The notes: generated from the letters alone by a model not told the origin. Shown: positions 9,099 to 18,249, counted from the stretch's first letter. The stretch is 53,379 nucleotides of DNA from Bradyrhizobium campsiandrae (GCF_014529705.1 NZ_JAANIH010000061.1:1-53379); one strand, 5' to 3'. A program made the numbers and translations.

Positions 9099-10145
9099 AT
9101 GTCGGCGCACCCGAGGGGCGTAGCTGTGGGGTTTGATCCGCTTCTTGAGCGCGTGCGGCGCTTCATTCAGCGAGAGCGCGGGGGCGGGTATGCCGTCGCG
9201 CATTTCGACGTCATGGAGGACGGCCACGCGGGCCTTACCTACGGATTCGACCTTTGCGATGCGAAGGGAGAGGCCGCGGGCCGCTATGTCCTCAAGCTTG
9301 CGCCGGCCGGCGTCGCGCGCCGCGGCAACACCGACGTCTACCGGCAGGCGCCTCTATTGAGGGCTCTGAAAGGGGCCGGCGTTCCGGTCCCCGACGTTCC
9401 TTGGGCCTCGCCCGACGAGGAGGCGCTCGGCGTTCCTTTCATCATCATGGAACGGCTTCCCGGCCGCGTCTTCATGAGCTGGCAGCCTCACGAGAGCTTT
9501 CCGCGCGACCCCGTGCGGCTTCGCGACATCTGGCTTCAGGCGGCGAATCTGCTCGCCAAGGTGCATCGCGTCGACTGGCGGCGACATCTTGCGGGCTGGG
9601 AAGAGCCGCGTCCGCTGAGCTTGGAGCTCGATCGCTGGACCACCGTTCTTCGCCACGCTCAGGAGCCAGAGTGGCATATCGCGGGAACGTCGCTCGGTTC
9701 CGCGCTGGCGGCCTGCATGCCGGACGGCGATCCTGTCGGCCTCGTTCACGGCGACTTCCAGCCGGGAAACATCCTCTATGAGAATGAGCGGGCCAACGCC
9801 GTCATCGATTGGGAGCTTGCGTCGATCGGGGCCCAGGGCCTCGACGTGGGCTGGCTCCTGATGATGCTCGATCCGCTCGCGTGGCATCCGGACTGGCGGC
9901 CGGTCGCGCCGGTCGGGAAGGAAGAGCTTTTGGCGGCCTACCGGCGCGCCGGCGGTCCGGACGAGGCGCGGCTCGAATGGTATCAGGCGCTCGCCCAATA
10001 CCGTCTGGGGTCGATCGCCTGCCTCAATGTGAAGTTGCATCGGACGGGTAAGCGGACCGACCCCATCTGGGAGCGCTTCGCCCTTTCGATCCCGAGCCTG
10101 TTTGCACGCGGCCTCGATCTCGTGACGCTTGCCAACAGCTCCTGA
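9099..10145 (+). CDS. APH-family kinase of the LvaA/ACAD10-11 type
   Basis: A 348-residue phosphotransferase of the APH/choline-kinase fold. The catalytic loop is LVHGDFQPGNIL (HGD at residues 217-219) and the metal-binding segment is AVIDWELASIGAQGLDVGW (D at residue 237). The N-lobe has YVLKLAPAG. Close functional relatives sit beside or are fused to acyl-CoA dehydrogenases: LvaA of the Pseudomonas putida levulinate pathway, and the N-terminal part of ACAD10/11. Those kinases phosphorylate the 4-hydroxyl of a hydroxyacyl-CoA. Here the dehydrogenase gene follows after 16 bases. I chose the ATG at 9099, which has an AGGGAGG ribosome site six bases upstream; the longer frame from 8991 runs through the promoter region. 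An older annotation might call it an aminoglycoside kinase, which the context does not support. Confidence 0.9.
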   Translation: MSAHPRGVAVGFDPLLERVRRFIQRERGGGYAVAHFDVMEDGHAGLTYGFDLCDAKGEAAGRYVLKLAPAGVARRGNTDVYRQAPLLRALKGAGVPVPDVPWASPDEEALGVPFIIMERLPGRVFMSWQPHESFPRDPVRLRDIWLQAANLLAKVHRVDWRRHLAGWEEPRPLSLELDRWTTVLRHAQEPEWHIAGTSLGSALAACMPDGDPVGLVHGDFQPGNILYENERANAVIDWELASIGAQGLDVGWLLMMLDPLAWHPDWRPVAPVGKEELLAAYRRAGGPDEARLEWYQALAQYRLGSIACLNVKLHRTGKRTDPIWERFALSIPSLFARGLDLVTLANSS

Positions 10146-10161
10146 AGGGGGAAGAGGATTT

Positions 10162-11355
10162 ATGATCGACTTCAAGTTATCCGATGATCTCGTCGAATTG
10201 CGTTCGCGCGTCGAAACCTTCATCGCCGAGAAGGTCGTTCCGTTCGAGAACGACCGCAGGCAGGGGCCGCACGGGCCCGAAGAATCCCTGCGGCTCGAAC
10301 TCGTCGCGCTTGCTTTCGAGGCAGGATTGCTGTCGCCGCACGGGCCGAAGGAATATGGCGGCCTCGGGCTCGACCACCGGTCGATGGCGGTTGTGTTCGA
10401 AGCTGCCGGATGGTCTCCGCTCGGGCCGCTCGCGCTGAACATCCAGGCGCCGGACGAGGGCAACGTGAATCTGCTCGAATCGATCGCGACGCCCGAGCAG
10501 AAGAAGCGCTGGCTCGCGCCGCTCGTGCGCGGCGAAATCCGATCGACCTTCGTCATGACCGAAACCACGACCGGTGGCGCTGGCGCCGATCCGTCGCTAT
10601 TGAAGACCGTCGCGCAGCAGGATTCCGACGGGTTCCTGATCACGGGCGAAAAATACATGATCACAGGCGCGCCGGGGGCCGGCGTCCATATCGTCATGGC
10701 GCGCACGCTCAATCCGGCCGGACAGGACCTCGGCGCGACCATGTTCCTTCTAGACGCGGACGCGCCGGGATTCGCGATCGAGCGCATGCTCGACACGATC
10801 GATTCGAATTCGCCGGGCGGCCACGCTGCGGTTTCCCTGACAAGGGCGCGGGCAACGCCGGACCGCGTGCTCGGGCAGGTGGGCCAGGGGTTCAGGAACG
10901 CGCAGATTCGACTAGGTCCGGCCCGCCTCACTCACTGCATGCGATGGCTCGGCGCCGCGCGGCGCTGTCACGCGATCGCGATCGACCATGCCCGGCATAG
11001 GCGCTCATTCGGGCGCCCGATCGGCGAACACCAGGGGGTCGGTTTCATGATCGCCGACAATGAGATCGACCTACATCTCAGCCGGCTTGCGGTTTGGCAC
11101 GCCGCCTGGCTCCTCGACGGTCACGATCGGGCGCGCAACGAGACAAGCATGGTAAAAGTATTCTGCTCGGAGGCCCTTGGCCGGGTCATCGACCGCTGCC
11201 TCCAGATCCTCGGATCGATCGGGATCACGGGCGATACCGTGGTTGAGCGCTTCTATCGGGATATTCGACCGTTTCGCATCTACGACGGGCCTTCGGAAGT
11301 GCACCGGCACGCTCTCGCAAACCGCATTTTGGGCCAACGCGTGAATCAGAGGTAA
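10162..11355 (+). CDS. Acyl-CoA dehydrogenase (ACAD10/11- or LvaC-like)
   Basis: A 397-residue FAD-dependent acyl-CoA dehydrogenase family protein. Features are an N-terminal helical domain, KEYGGLGLDHRSMAVVFE, the middle beta-domain FVMTETTTGGAGADPS, and the C-terminal helical domain with HRRSFGRPIGEHQGVGFMIA and IYDGPSEVHRHALANRIL. The C-terminal signature matches the ACAD10/11 group, which works with a phosphotransferase on phosphorylated 4-hydroxyacyl-CoAs. It lies in an operon between the kinase and the ligase, with only 6 bases before the next gene. The start ATG at 10162 is preceded by GGGGGAAGAGG. Simple alpha,beta-dehydrogenation of an acyl-CoA remains an alternative activity. Confidence 0.92.
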   Translation: MIDFKLSDDLVELRSRVETFIAEKVVPFENDRRQGPHGPEESLRLELVALAFEAGLLSPHGPKEYGGLGLDHRSMAVVFEAAGWSPLGPLALNIQAPDEGNVNLLESIATPEQKKRWLAPLVRGEIRSTFVMTETTTGGAGADPSLLKTVAQQDSDGFLITGEKYMITGAPGAGVHIVMARTLNPAGQDLGATMFLLDADAPGFAIERMLDTIDSNSPGGHAAVSLTRARATPDRVLGQVGQGFRNAQIRLGPARLTHCMRWLGAARRCHAIAIDHARHRRSFGRPIGEHQGVGFMIADNEIDLHLSRLAVWHAAWLLDGHDRARNETSMVKVFCSEALGRVIDRCLQILGSIGITGDTVVERFYRDIRPFRIYDGPSEVHRHALANRILGQRVNQR

Positions 11356-11361
11356 GTCGCC

Positions 11362-12987
11362 ATGGACCGGCATCCGACCTACGAGGACCTCTATCGGGCC
11401 TTCCGGTGGAACGTTCCGGACCGCTACAACATGGCCTACGACGTCTGCGATCGCCACGCGTCGGACTCGGACAAGATCGCGTTCATAGGTGAAAGCGGCA
11501 CCGACGTCTGGCGCATGACGTTCCGGGAGGTCCAGAGAAGAGCCAACAAGCTTGCGAACCTGTTCAACGCGATCGGTCTTGTGAGGGGTGATCGCGTGAT
11601 GCTGCTCCTGAGCCAGGATCCTTGGACCGCGATCGCCCATATCGCCTGTTGGAAGGCCGGTCTCGTCTCATCACCAGCGTCCATCCTTTTCGCGGCAGAC
11701 GCGATCGCCTACCGTCTCGAGACCGCCAGCGCCCGGGTTGTCATCACTGATCTCGCCAACCTGCCCAAGGTCGCCGAAGCGCGGAAGACGGCGCACAGCG
11801 TCGAGCGCGTCTATCTCATCGACGGAGCAGGGCCCGACGCGCATTCGCTCGAGGAGGAGCTCGAGAAGGCGAGCGACCGATTCACGAACATCGACACCGC
11901 CGCGGATGACCCGGCCTTCATCAACTTTACCTCCGGTACGACGGGCAAGCCGAAGGGCGCGGTTCAGGGCCATCGTTCGATCCTCGGGCACATGCCGGGA
12001 GTCGAACTCCCGCTTGATTCCTTCCCGCAGCCGGGAGACCTCATGTGGTCACCTGCCGACTGGTCCTGGCTCGCCGGACTCATGGACGCGCTGATGCCGG
12101 CCTGGTATCATGGCGTTCCGGTGCTCCTCTATCGCGCCGCGCGCTTCGATCCTGAGCAGGCCTGCGCGATAATGGGCCGCCACGGCGTCCGTACCTCACT
12201 TCTTACGCCAACGATGCTGCGGCTCATGCGCCAGGTTCGCGACCCCTGGGGGCGCCACGGCGTGCGGCTTCGGGCCGTCATCTCCGGCGGCGAGTCGGTC
12301 GGCAAGGAACTTCACGAATGGGGTGCGGAGGCGCTTCGCGCGCCGATCAACGAGGCGTTCGGGCAGACGGAGTGCAATCTTGTTCTTGGTTCGAGCGCAA
12401 CCGTCATGCCAGTCAAGTACGGGTCGATCGGCCGGGCGATTCCGGGCCATGTAGCGGCGATCGTCGATGATTCCGGCGAGCCTCTGCCCTCCGGAACGCT
12501 CGGTAACCTCGCGTTCAAGAGCCCGGATCCCGTGATGATGCTCGGCTACTGGAACAATCCCGAGGCGACGCGGGACAAATATGCGAACGGCTGGCTCATC
12601 ACCGGCGATCTCGCGATTTGCGACGAGGACGGCTATTTCTGGTTTCAGAGCCGCGCCGACGACGTCATCACGAGCGCCGGCTACCGAATCGGACCGGCCG
12701 AGATCGAAGATGCTCTCACCCATCATCCCGCGGTCGTGATGGCGGCGGCGATCGGTGTGCCCGATCCCATGCGCACGGAGCGGATCAAGGCGTTCGTCGT
12801 ATTGGCGGAGGGACGCACGCCATGTGAGACGCTTGCCGAGGAGATCCGCGATTTCGTGCGCGGGACGCTCGCTCTGCACGAGGCGCCGTCCGAAATCGAG
12901 TTCGTGGCTTCCCTGCCGATGACGACGACGGGCAAGATCCTGCGCCGCGAACTGCGGGAAGCCGAGCGTGCGAAGCGGGCGCGATGA
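11362..12987 (+). CDS. AMP-forming acyl-CoA synthetase
   Basis: A 541-residue adenylate-forming ligase that activates a carboxylic acid to its CoA thioester in the cytoplasm. Motifs are FTSGTTGKPKG (around residues 189-199), the A5-like NEAFGQTECN, the hinge GDLAICDEDGYFWFQSRADD (from residue 415) and the C-terminal TTTGKILRREL with the catalytic lysine at about residue 525. All are intact. The overall pattern is that of medium-chain acyl-CoA synthetases. It is coupled to the kinase and dehydrogenase genes and would supply their acyl-CoA substrate. The stop codon overlaps an ATG at 12984 that opens a dehydrogenase remnant, so the original downstream gene appears to have been partly deleted. 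Confidence 0.93.
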   Translation: MDRHPTYEDLYRAFRWNVPDRYNMAYDVCDRHASDSDKIAFIGESGTDVWRMTFREVQRRANKLANLFNAIGLVRGDRVMLLLSQDPWTAIAHIACWKAGLVSSPASILFAADAIAYRLETASARVVITDLANLPKVAEARKTAHSVERVYLIDGAGPDAHSLEEELEKASDRFTNIDTAADDPAFINFTSGTTGKPKGAVQGHRSILGHMPGVELPLDSFPQPGDLMWSPADWSWLAGLMDALMPAWYHGVPVLLYRAARFDPEQACAIMGRHGVRTSLLTPTMLRLMRQVRDPWGRHGVRLRAVISGGESVGKELHEWGAEALRAPINEAFGQTECNLVLGSSATVMPVKYGSIGRAIPGHVAAIVDDSGEPLPSGTLGNLAFKSPDPVMMLGYWNNPEATRDKYANGWLITGDLAICDEDGYFWFQSRADDVITSAGYRIGPAEIEDALTHHPAVVMAAAIGVPDPMRTERIKAFVVLAEGRTPCETLAEEIRDFVRGTLALHEAPSEIEFVASLPMTTTGKILRRELREAERAKRAR

Positions 12988-13391
12988 CTGCTTGGCTGGT
13001 CCCCCTTCATTCGGCGCCCACAATCGAGTTCGCGCGGCAGCGCACGGCTTTCGGCAAGCCGCTCGGCGAACATGCGAGGGCCTCCTTCATGCTGGCCGAC
13101 AATGCGATTGACATCCATCAGGCGCAACTGACGATCTGGCGCACGGCCTGGCTGCTCGACAGAGGCGAGCGGGCCTCGACCGAAAGCTCGATGGCCAAGG
13201 TGACCTGCTCGGAGGCGGTCCCCGCGTCGCTGACTGCTCGTTGCAGATCCTCGGCGGACTCGGAACGACACGTGATACGGTCGTTGAGCGATTCTACCGC
13301 GATGTCCGCGCCTTTCGCATCTATGACACCCCTTTCGGAACTCCACCGCTGGGCGATCAGGCGGCGCCTCTTGACCTATGGCGGGCGATAG
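12984..13391 (+). pseudogene. Remnant of an acyl-CoA dehydrogenase, C-terminal domain
   Basis: The frame opened by the ATG overlapping the ligase stop encodes RQRTAFGKPLGEHARASFML and SSMAKVTCSEAV, equivalent to the C-terminal domain of the intact dehydrogenase upstream. Near 13225 the reading moves to another frame (LQILGGLGTTRDTVVERFY, VRAFRIYDTP), then returns near 13335 for ELHRWAIRRRLL. The FAD-binding N-terminal and middle domains are missing. This is a truncated, twice-frameshifted relative of the 10162 gene, close enough in local pattern to suggest a duplicated operon segment. Confidence 0.85.
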
Positions 13392-13446
13392 GCCACGCGC
13401 CGGTGGCAGTTTGGCAGAGCAAGAATGCGCGAAGCGGGAGGAAATA

Positions 13447-14974
13447 ATGCGAGATGTGTGGTCATCCGCCCAGCAGCCGACGGCTGAAGACTATGAGGCT
13501 ATGTGCGCGAACTTCCGCTGGGACGTGCCGGCAACCTTCAATTTCGGCACCGATGTCATCGACAGGCGCGCTCGCGAGCACGATAGCCCGGCACAGATCT
13601 GGGAAAATGCTGCCGGCGACAGCCGCAGCTACAGCTATTCCGATCTGTCGCGTCTTTCGAACAGGCTCGCCAATGTCTTGCGTGCGAACGGCGTGGCGAA
13701 GGGCGACCGCGTCATCGTCATGCTGCCGCGCCTGCCCGAATGGTTCATTGCGCTCATTGCCGCGATGAAGATCGGCGTGGTGCCGATCCGGTGCATCGAG
13801 ATGCTTACCGCGCGAGCCGTCGAATATCGTGTCACAAACGCCGAGGTGAAGGCGGCGATCTGCCGACCGGAGCATGCGGTCAAGTTCGCATCGGTAGAGC
13901 AGCAGATCCCGGTGCGGGTCGCGCTGGGCGAGGTGTCGGGCTGGCTCGATTACGCCAGCGAACTGGCACGCGATTGAACCTGCTGTCGTGCCCGCCGAAG
14001 TCCAGCGATCATGTACTATACGTCCGGCTCGACCGGTCATCCCAAAGCCGTGGTTCATGCGGCGCGCGCGATCTATGCGTGGCGCGTCTCGGCAATCTAT
14101 TGGCTCGATCTGCGGCCGGGTGAGGTGATCTGGTGCACGGCCGACACCGGCTGGAGCAAGGCGGGAACGAGTATCATCTTTGGGCCGCTGAGCTGTGGCG
14201 CCTGCTCGTTCTTCTTCGATGGTCCCTTCGTTCCGAAAGACCGTCTCACGCTCCTGCGCAAGCACCGGGTGACCGTGTATTGTGCGCCCGGGCACGGAGT
14301 TATCTCGCGTGGTGAACGAAGTCCGGTCAGGCAACGACCTTAGCCGCCTGCGCCGCGTTGTGACCGCTGGCGAGGCCATGAATCCTGTCGTCGCCGAGCG
14401 TTGGGAAAAGGCAACTGGCATCCGCATCGACGAAGCCTACGGGCAGACCGAAGCGCTCATGCTTGCGCTGAATTATCCCGGTGAGTCGGTTCGTTATGGC
14501 TCGATGGGGCGTCCATCTCCCGGTTCCGATCTCGACGTGATCGACGCCAGCGGCAATCGCCTGCCGGTGGGACAGGAGGGTGATCTCGCGCTGAAACTGC
14601 CCAATCCACAATTGATGCTGGGCTACTGGAAGGATGCCGAGAAGACCGACAGCTGTTTCGTCGACGGGCCCGACGGACGCTGGTATTTGATCAGCGATCG
14701 AGCCGAGAAGGACCCCCAGGGTGATCTCTGGTATCGCGGGCGCTCGGACGACGTCATCAATTCGGCCGGATATCGCATCGGTCCGATCGAAGTCGAGAAC
14801 GCACTGGCCGAACATCCTGCGGTCCAGGTCTGCGCCGTAGTTGCCAGTCACGACGAGCAACGCGGCGAGATCGTCAAAGCATTTGTCGTGCTGCGGCAAG
14901 GCCATACGCCATCGCCGGAGCTGACGCGCGAGCTGCGTGACCGCGAGTTCACGCGCATTGGAGCAAGACGGTGA
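13447..14974 (+). pseudogene. Broken AMP-forming acyl-CoA synthetase
   Basis: A former ligase gene with a strong ribosome site (GGGAGGAAATA) before the ATG. The first frame covers the N-terminal part (RWDVPATFNFGTDVIDRRA to WLDYASELARD, stop at 13975-13977). After two shifts near 13970-14010 the A3 motif YYTSGSTGHPKAVVHA appears from 14011. A further shift near 14285 leads to VVTAGEAMNPVVAERWEKA, DEAYGQTEALML and YRGRSDDVINSAGYRIGP. The reading then ends prematurely at 14974, before the catalytic-lysine motif, just before the IS630 remnant. It is a different ligase from the intact one at 11362, and is probably lost by indels and then by IS-linked deletion. Confidence 0.9.
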
Positions 14975-14989
14975 GCACGATAACTCATG

Positions 14990-15460
14990 CTAGAGCGTTA
15001 GCCGATCAGATTGCAAATAGCCGGCGGCGGCGAAGTAGTTTTTAGATTCTGTGGGCGTGTAGGTGTCGACGATGCGCCCGATCGCGTCCCAAAGGCCGCC
15101 GACGGTGCGTTCGGCGGCCTTTCGCAAGTGCGCCTTGAGTTTGGCGAAGGCGTTCTCGATGGGATTGAGGTCGGGACTGTAGGGCGGGAGGTAGAGGAGC
15201 GTGGCGCCGGCCGCCTCGATCATCTCGCGTATGCATGGCCCTTTGTGGCTGGACAGGTTGTCCATAATGACGATGGGGTGCTCGGGCAGCTCGGGGACGA
15301 GCACTTTTTCGACATAGGTAAAGGCGTCGCGGTTGATGGGGCCATCGAGCACCCAGGGAGCGATGATGCCGTGCGTGGTGAGAGCAGCTACGCAGGTTGT
15401 CGTTTTCCAATGGCCGTGCGGAATGGCGGCGCGCACGGCGAGCTCACTTTTGACAACGGC
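14990..15460 (-). mobile_element. IS630-family transposase fragment (C-terminal DDE part)
   Basis: The minus strand encodes the C-terminal catalytic part of an IS630-type transposase: HGIIAPWVLDGPINRDAF, VIMDNLSSHKGPCIREM (the second catalytic Asp) and LPPYSPDLNPIENAFAKLKA (the closing Glu). About 160 residues remain of a usual ~330-350; the N-terminal helix-turn-helix and first Asp are gone. The fragment stops where a chemotaxis-receptor reading begins on the other strand, near 15460-15470, so one deletion probably removed the front of both. The element is not autonomous. Confidence 0.88.
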
Positions 15461-15464
15461 AGAG

Positions 15465-16104
15465 TTTGTCAATCAACGGTCCGCGAGCGCGGCTTCGGCG
15501 TCGGAGGAGCTGTCCTCATCCGTCAACGAGATCAGCCGGCAGGTTACGGAGGCAAGCCGGATCGCCCGGTCGGCCGTCGCCGAAGCCGAAAAATCGGACA
15601 AACTGGTGGCTGGGCTTGTATCCGTGACACAGAAGATCGGCGATGTCGTTGCCCTGATCAGTCAGATTGCGAGCCAGACGAACCTGCTTGCCCTCAACGC
15701 GACAATCGAATCAGCTCGCGCCGGCGAGGCCGGCAGGGGTTTTGCGGTGGTTGCTTCCGAAGTGAAGGGGCTGGCCAGCCAGACCGCCAAAGGGACCGAC
15801 GAGATTGCCGCTCAAATCTCCGAAATGCAGACGGCGACCGGCAACACCGCGGTCGCACTCAAGGATATCTCGCACACGATCGTCATAATAAGTGAGATCA
15901 GCACGACAATTGCGAGTGCCGTTGAGGAACAGGCGGCGGCAACGAAAGAAAGTCACCACTAACATCAACGGAACCAATCAGGCGATCGGCGATGCGAGCA
16001 CTGCTGCCGGTAACGTTCTTTCAGCTGCGGATAGCCTGGCCAAAGATGCATCTGAACTTGAAACACAGGTTGACAAATTTCTTGCGAGCGTCCGCGCCAT
16101 GTAA
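15465..16104 (+). pseudogene. Methyl-accepting chemotaxis protein, signalling-domain remnant
   Basis: The sequence encodes the cytoplasmic hairpin of a chemoreceptor: SASEELSSSVNEISRQV, the hairpin-tip region with QIASQTNLLALNATIESARA, GRGFAVVASEVKGLASQTAK and TIASAVEEQAAATKE. Near 15945 the frame shifts, and the C-terminus continues as TTNINGTNQAIGDASTAAGN to FLASVRAM, ending at 16104. Sensor, membrane and HAMP parts are missing and the left edge abuts the IS630 remnant. It cannot work as a receptor. The phasing of the signalling domain is otherwise well preserved, suggesting recent decay. Confidence 0.88.
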
Positions 16105-16371
16105 ACGGTGGAGTATGGGCGGGATGGCTCAGGGAATCAGGTGATGGGCGCTGTTGTCGATCTTACGTCCGAGGCAAAGAAGTTGGGCCGCTCTGCAGAA
16201 TATTGGAGCACATCGCAGCGCTTGCCAGGCGCCTGCGTAGGATGCAAAGTGCGGCGGTATCCGAAGCCAAGTCCATTTTGTCAATGCTGGAACGAGAGCT
16301 GAATTGTTTGGGAGAACTCCAGGATGCTGGCCGCTACTTCAGGCCATTGCTGGTCGAGTCGAGATTGCGGA
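16105..16371. other. Gap between chemoreceptor remnant and IS256 remnant
   Basis: No confident gene. A plus-strand frame from a TTG at 16203 reads SILSMLERELNCLGELQDAG and could be a scrap of a helical protein, but it runs into the IS256 remnant and has no clear ribosome site. Confidence 0.4.
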
Positions 16372-17223
16372 TCAATTTGTCAGCCTGTCGGCGTCGTCGA
16401 GCTCCCAGGCCTGTCGCAGCACCCGACGGGTGGCCGCATGATGCTCTTTCGGCAGGCGTTCCATGATGTTGCGCGCCTTGTGGATCTGGCAGCGCTGGAT
16501 CGCAGCGGCCAAACCGAAGGTGCGGCGGATCGCCTTCGACAACGCCTTCGCCCCGTCGGCGATGAACAGTCTTGGCACCGTCGGGTCGAGCCCGCGCGAG
16601 ACCAGGTTGTCCAGCAGGGCCTGAACCGTTGCGGCACTCTCGGTCGCCCCTTCCACCAGCGCCAGCGGATGCTTGTTGCCTTCGCCGTCAACGCCGATCG
16701 CGGCGACCAGCATGAGATCATCGCCGAGATGCAGCCCGTCGATTTGGACCACCAGAAGGTCAGCGCGGACAGATCGGCAGCCATGAAGTCGGCCAGCCGC
16801 GCCGCCGACAGCGCCACGAACCGCCGCGAGGCCGCCGACTTCGAAACCCCCGATCCGGGCGGTGCCGGCACGTCGCCCTCGGGCAGCCCGACAGCGCGGC
16901 CGAACCGGCGCGTCGACACATTGATCAGCATCAGGCTCATCGCCCAGCGACCGAACCAGTCCTCCTGCGCCGCCGTTTCCCAACTCGGGATCGTGACCTC
17001 GCGACCATCCACGCCTGGGACCCGCGGGCGCTTGACCTCGATCTTGCCGCCGTGGAAACCGATCCGTCCCCGCGTTCGGCCCCAACGGTGCGCCCGCCGC
17101 GCCGCATCGCGACTGTGGCGCGGCCCACAGGCCGTCACATCCGCCTCCATCATCGTGCCGAGCGCCTGGATCCGTGAGGTGAGCAACGCCGACCTCTTCA
17201 GAAATTCTCAGAACTCGGGACAT
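16372..17223 (-). mobile_element. IS256-family (mutator type) transposase, frameshifted and truncated
   Basis: Two minus-strand frames together make an IS256-type transposase. The first frame carries the N-terminal part, LLTSRIQALGTMMEADVTAC and FHGGKIEVKRPRVPGVDGRE, up to RLADFMAADLSAL. After a shift near 16770 the second frame carries VVQIDGLHLGDDLMLVAAIG, with the first catalytic Asp in a DG motif, then PRLFIADGAKALSKAIRRTF with the second Asp, and RCQIHKARNIMERLPKEHH. It ends at WELDDADRLTN, well before the final catalytic Glu, so the 3' part is deleted. No terminal inverted repeats are recognisable. The element is inactive. Confidence 0.88.
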
Positions 17224-17308
17224 TCCCGGGACGAGATAGAGGGCTCCGCAAGCAGGCGCCGGACTTCGCAGCCGATTTCGTGACGGAAATTATAGAACAA
17301 TCTCAATA

Positions 17309-17347
17309 ACATAAGAGTTCGTGATTTTGTTCCGAATGGCGCGCCAC
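17309..17347 (+). repeat. Copy A of a ~40-base diverged repeat
   Basis: This stretch, starting ACATAAGAGTTCG and ending in GAATGGCGCGCCA, matches 23486-23524 with about 5 mismatches in 40 and no gaps. It includes a GGCGCGCC palindrome. A shorter related palindrome with the same core occurs at about 21700. It lies in the ~200-base gene-free gap right of the IS256 remnant. Confidence 0.7.
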
Positions 17348-17429
17348 TTTTTCAATGACTTAGCAAACCGCCCGAAATTTTTTGCTCTTTTTTTGCTCTG
17401 CGCTCTGAGAGCCGGTGGCATGATGAATA

Positions 17430-17729
17430 TTAAACGCGTGCGCTGCCACCTACCTGGGCGCCAGATCGCAATGCGTCAGACTTGACTATTGCCTCATTGA
17501 GACATCGACCGTCGACGTAGTGAGTGCGATCCCACATGATCGTGTAGTAGATATCTCGGAAGAGGTCTTTGGCTGCTTTCTCCTGCGACTCGCGAAGGCC
17601 GAGGCCCTCGATGAAGGTGAGGAGACGACCTTCGAGGTCTGAAATCTGAAACGGATAAATCACGCGGCCGTCCATCGGATCGCCGCTCGGCACATCGCCC
17701 GGTGCGATGCCTTTTGCTTTTCTCGACAT
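17430..17729 (-). CDS. Hypothetical protein, 99 residues
   Basis: A small soluble protein of unknown function. It begins MSRKAKGIAPGDVPSGD, has a middle part with QISDLEGRLLTFIEGLGLRE and ends VKSDALRSGAQVGGSARV. The middle pattern looks like an amphipathic helical domain; no catalytic motif or membrane segment is visible. A bidentate hairpin terminator for an upstream minus-strand transcript lies about 60 bases upstream of its start, so it must have its own promoter. It is the last of a run of five short minus-strand genes (18881 down to 17430), which looks like a leftover cluster of a prophage or integrative element. I do not recognise the family. Confidence 0.55.
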   Translation of the reverse strand: MSRKAKGIAPGDVPSGDPMDGRVIYPFQISDLEGRLLTFIEGLGLRESQEKAAKDLFRDIYYTIMWDRTHYVDGRCLNEAIVKSDALRSGAQVGGSARV

Positions 17730-17787
17730 GACTCGTGTTGGTTTATCCCCCGGCTCTCAAAGAACAGATGTCTGGATTGTACCACGT

Positions 17788-17822
17788 AGAAAACCTCCCC
17801 GATCGCAATATGACCGGGGAGG
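17788..17822 (-). terminator. Rho-independent terminator
   Basis: An 11-base stem (CCTCCCCGATC at 17794-17804 with GACCGGGGAGG at 17812-17822, one mismatch) with a 7-base loop. On the minus strand it is followed by TTTTCT. Confidence 0.7.
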
Positions 17823-17883
17823 CCAGTAAGCTCGGACGCGTCGTGTCCGGGCTTGGGGGCTCGCCTCCGCCATACAGTATACC

Positions 17884-17914
17884 AAACAGAAAACCCGCGC
17901 CTTTCGGAGCGGGT
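17884..17914 (-). terminator. Rho-independent terminator after the 40-residue small gene
   Basis: Stem ACCCGC (17893-17898) with GCGGGT (17909-17914), plus two inner G-C pairs. On the minus strand the hairpin is followed by TTTTCTGTTT. It starts eight bases past the stop codon of the small minus-strand gene at 17922-18044, which supports that gene being transcribed. Confidence 0.72.
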
Positions 17915-17921
17915 CTCTGCA

Positions 17922-18044
17922 TCAGAACAGCCGCACGATCAGTGCTACCATCGAAGCAACCTGCGGGGGCACGAGGCACCCGAGGCCGAGACGGTATTTC
18001 GTACCGTTCGGCTGACTGGCTTCGAGGACGAGGAAGATACCCAT
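17922..18044 (-). CDS. Small hypothetical protein, 40 residues
   Basis: A short minus-strand gene: ATG at 18044, TGA at 17922-17924. It encodes MGIFLVLEASQPNGTKYRLG, then a hydrophobic tail ending SMVALIVRLF. An AGGAGA ribosome site lies seven bases before the ATG, and a classic terminator follows directly after the stop. This pairing of signals is the main evidence, since the protein is too short to place in a family. A longer overlapping frame (18060-17743) would read through both terminators and is less likely. The hydrophobic C-terminus could associate with the membrane, but that is speculative. Confidence 0.5.
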   Translation of the reverse strand: MGIFLVLEASQPNGTKYRLGLGCLVPPQVASMVALIVRLF

Positions 18045-18249
18045 ACGGGTCTCCTGTCATCGTGCGCGGGGTCCTAACTTAGTCGACATCGCGCGTTGAG
18101 CCAGCGAGCTGGGGTTTTTGGACGTTTAGGTAGTCTACCGGTGTCCCCTTCACGCTTCGACTATTTCGGTGTCGCCGGGGAATTTGGGACCGAAGGCCCC
18201 GGACCGCAAGCCTTGTGGACATGATTTTTGTGGATTGGCGGGTGGCGAA

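Noticed and set aside
9099..10145. Aminoglycoside resistance gene
   Set aside because: The APH fold is shared, but the operon with an ACAD10/11-like dehydrogenase and a CoA ligase points to acyl-CoA metabolism.
9354..10931. 525-codon minus-strand frame opposite the kinase and dehydrogenase
   Set aside because: It is antisense to two genes with clear motifs, and its composition is shadow-like.
17743..18060. 105-codon minus-strand frame
   Set aside because: It would run through both hairpin terminators, is Pro/Arg-rich and overlaps the better supported 40-residue gene.
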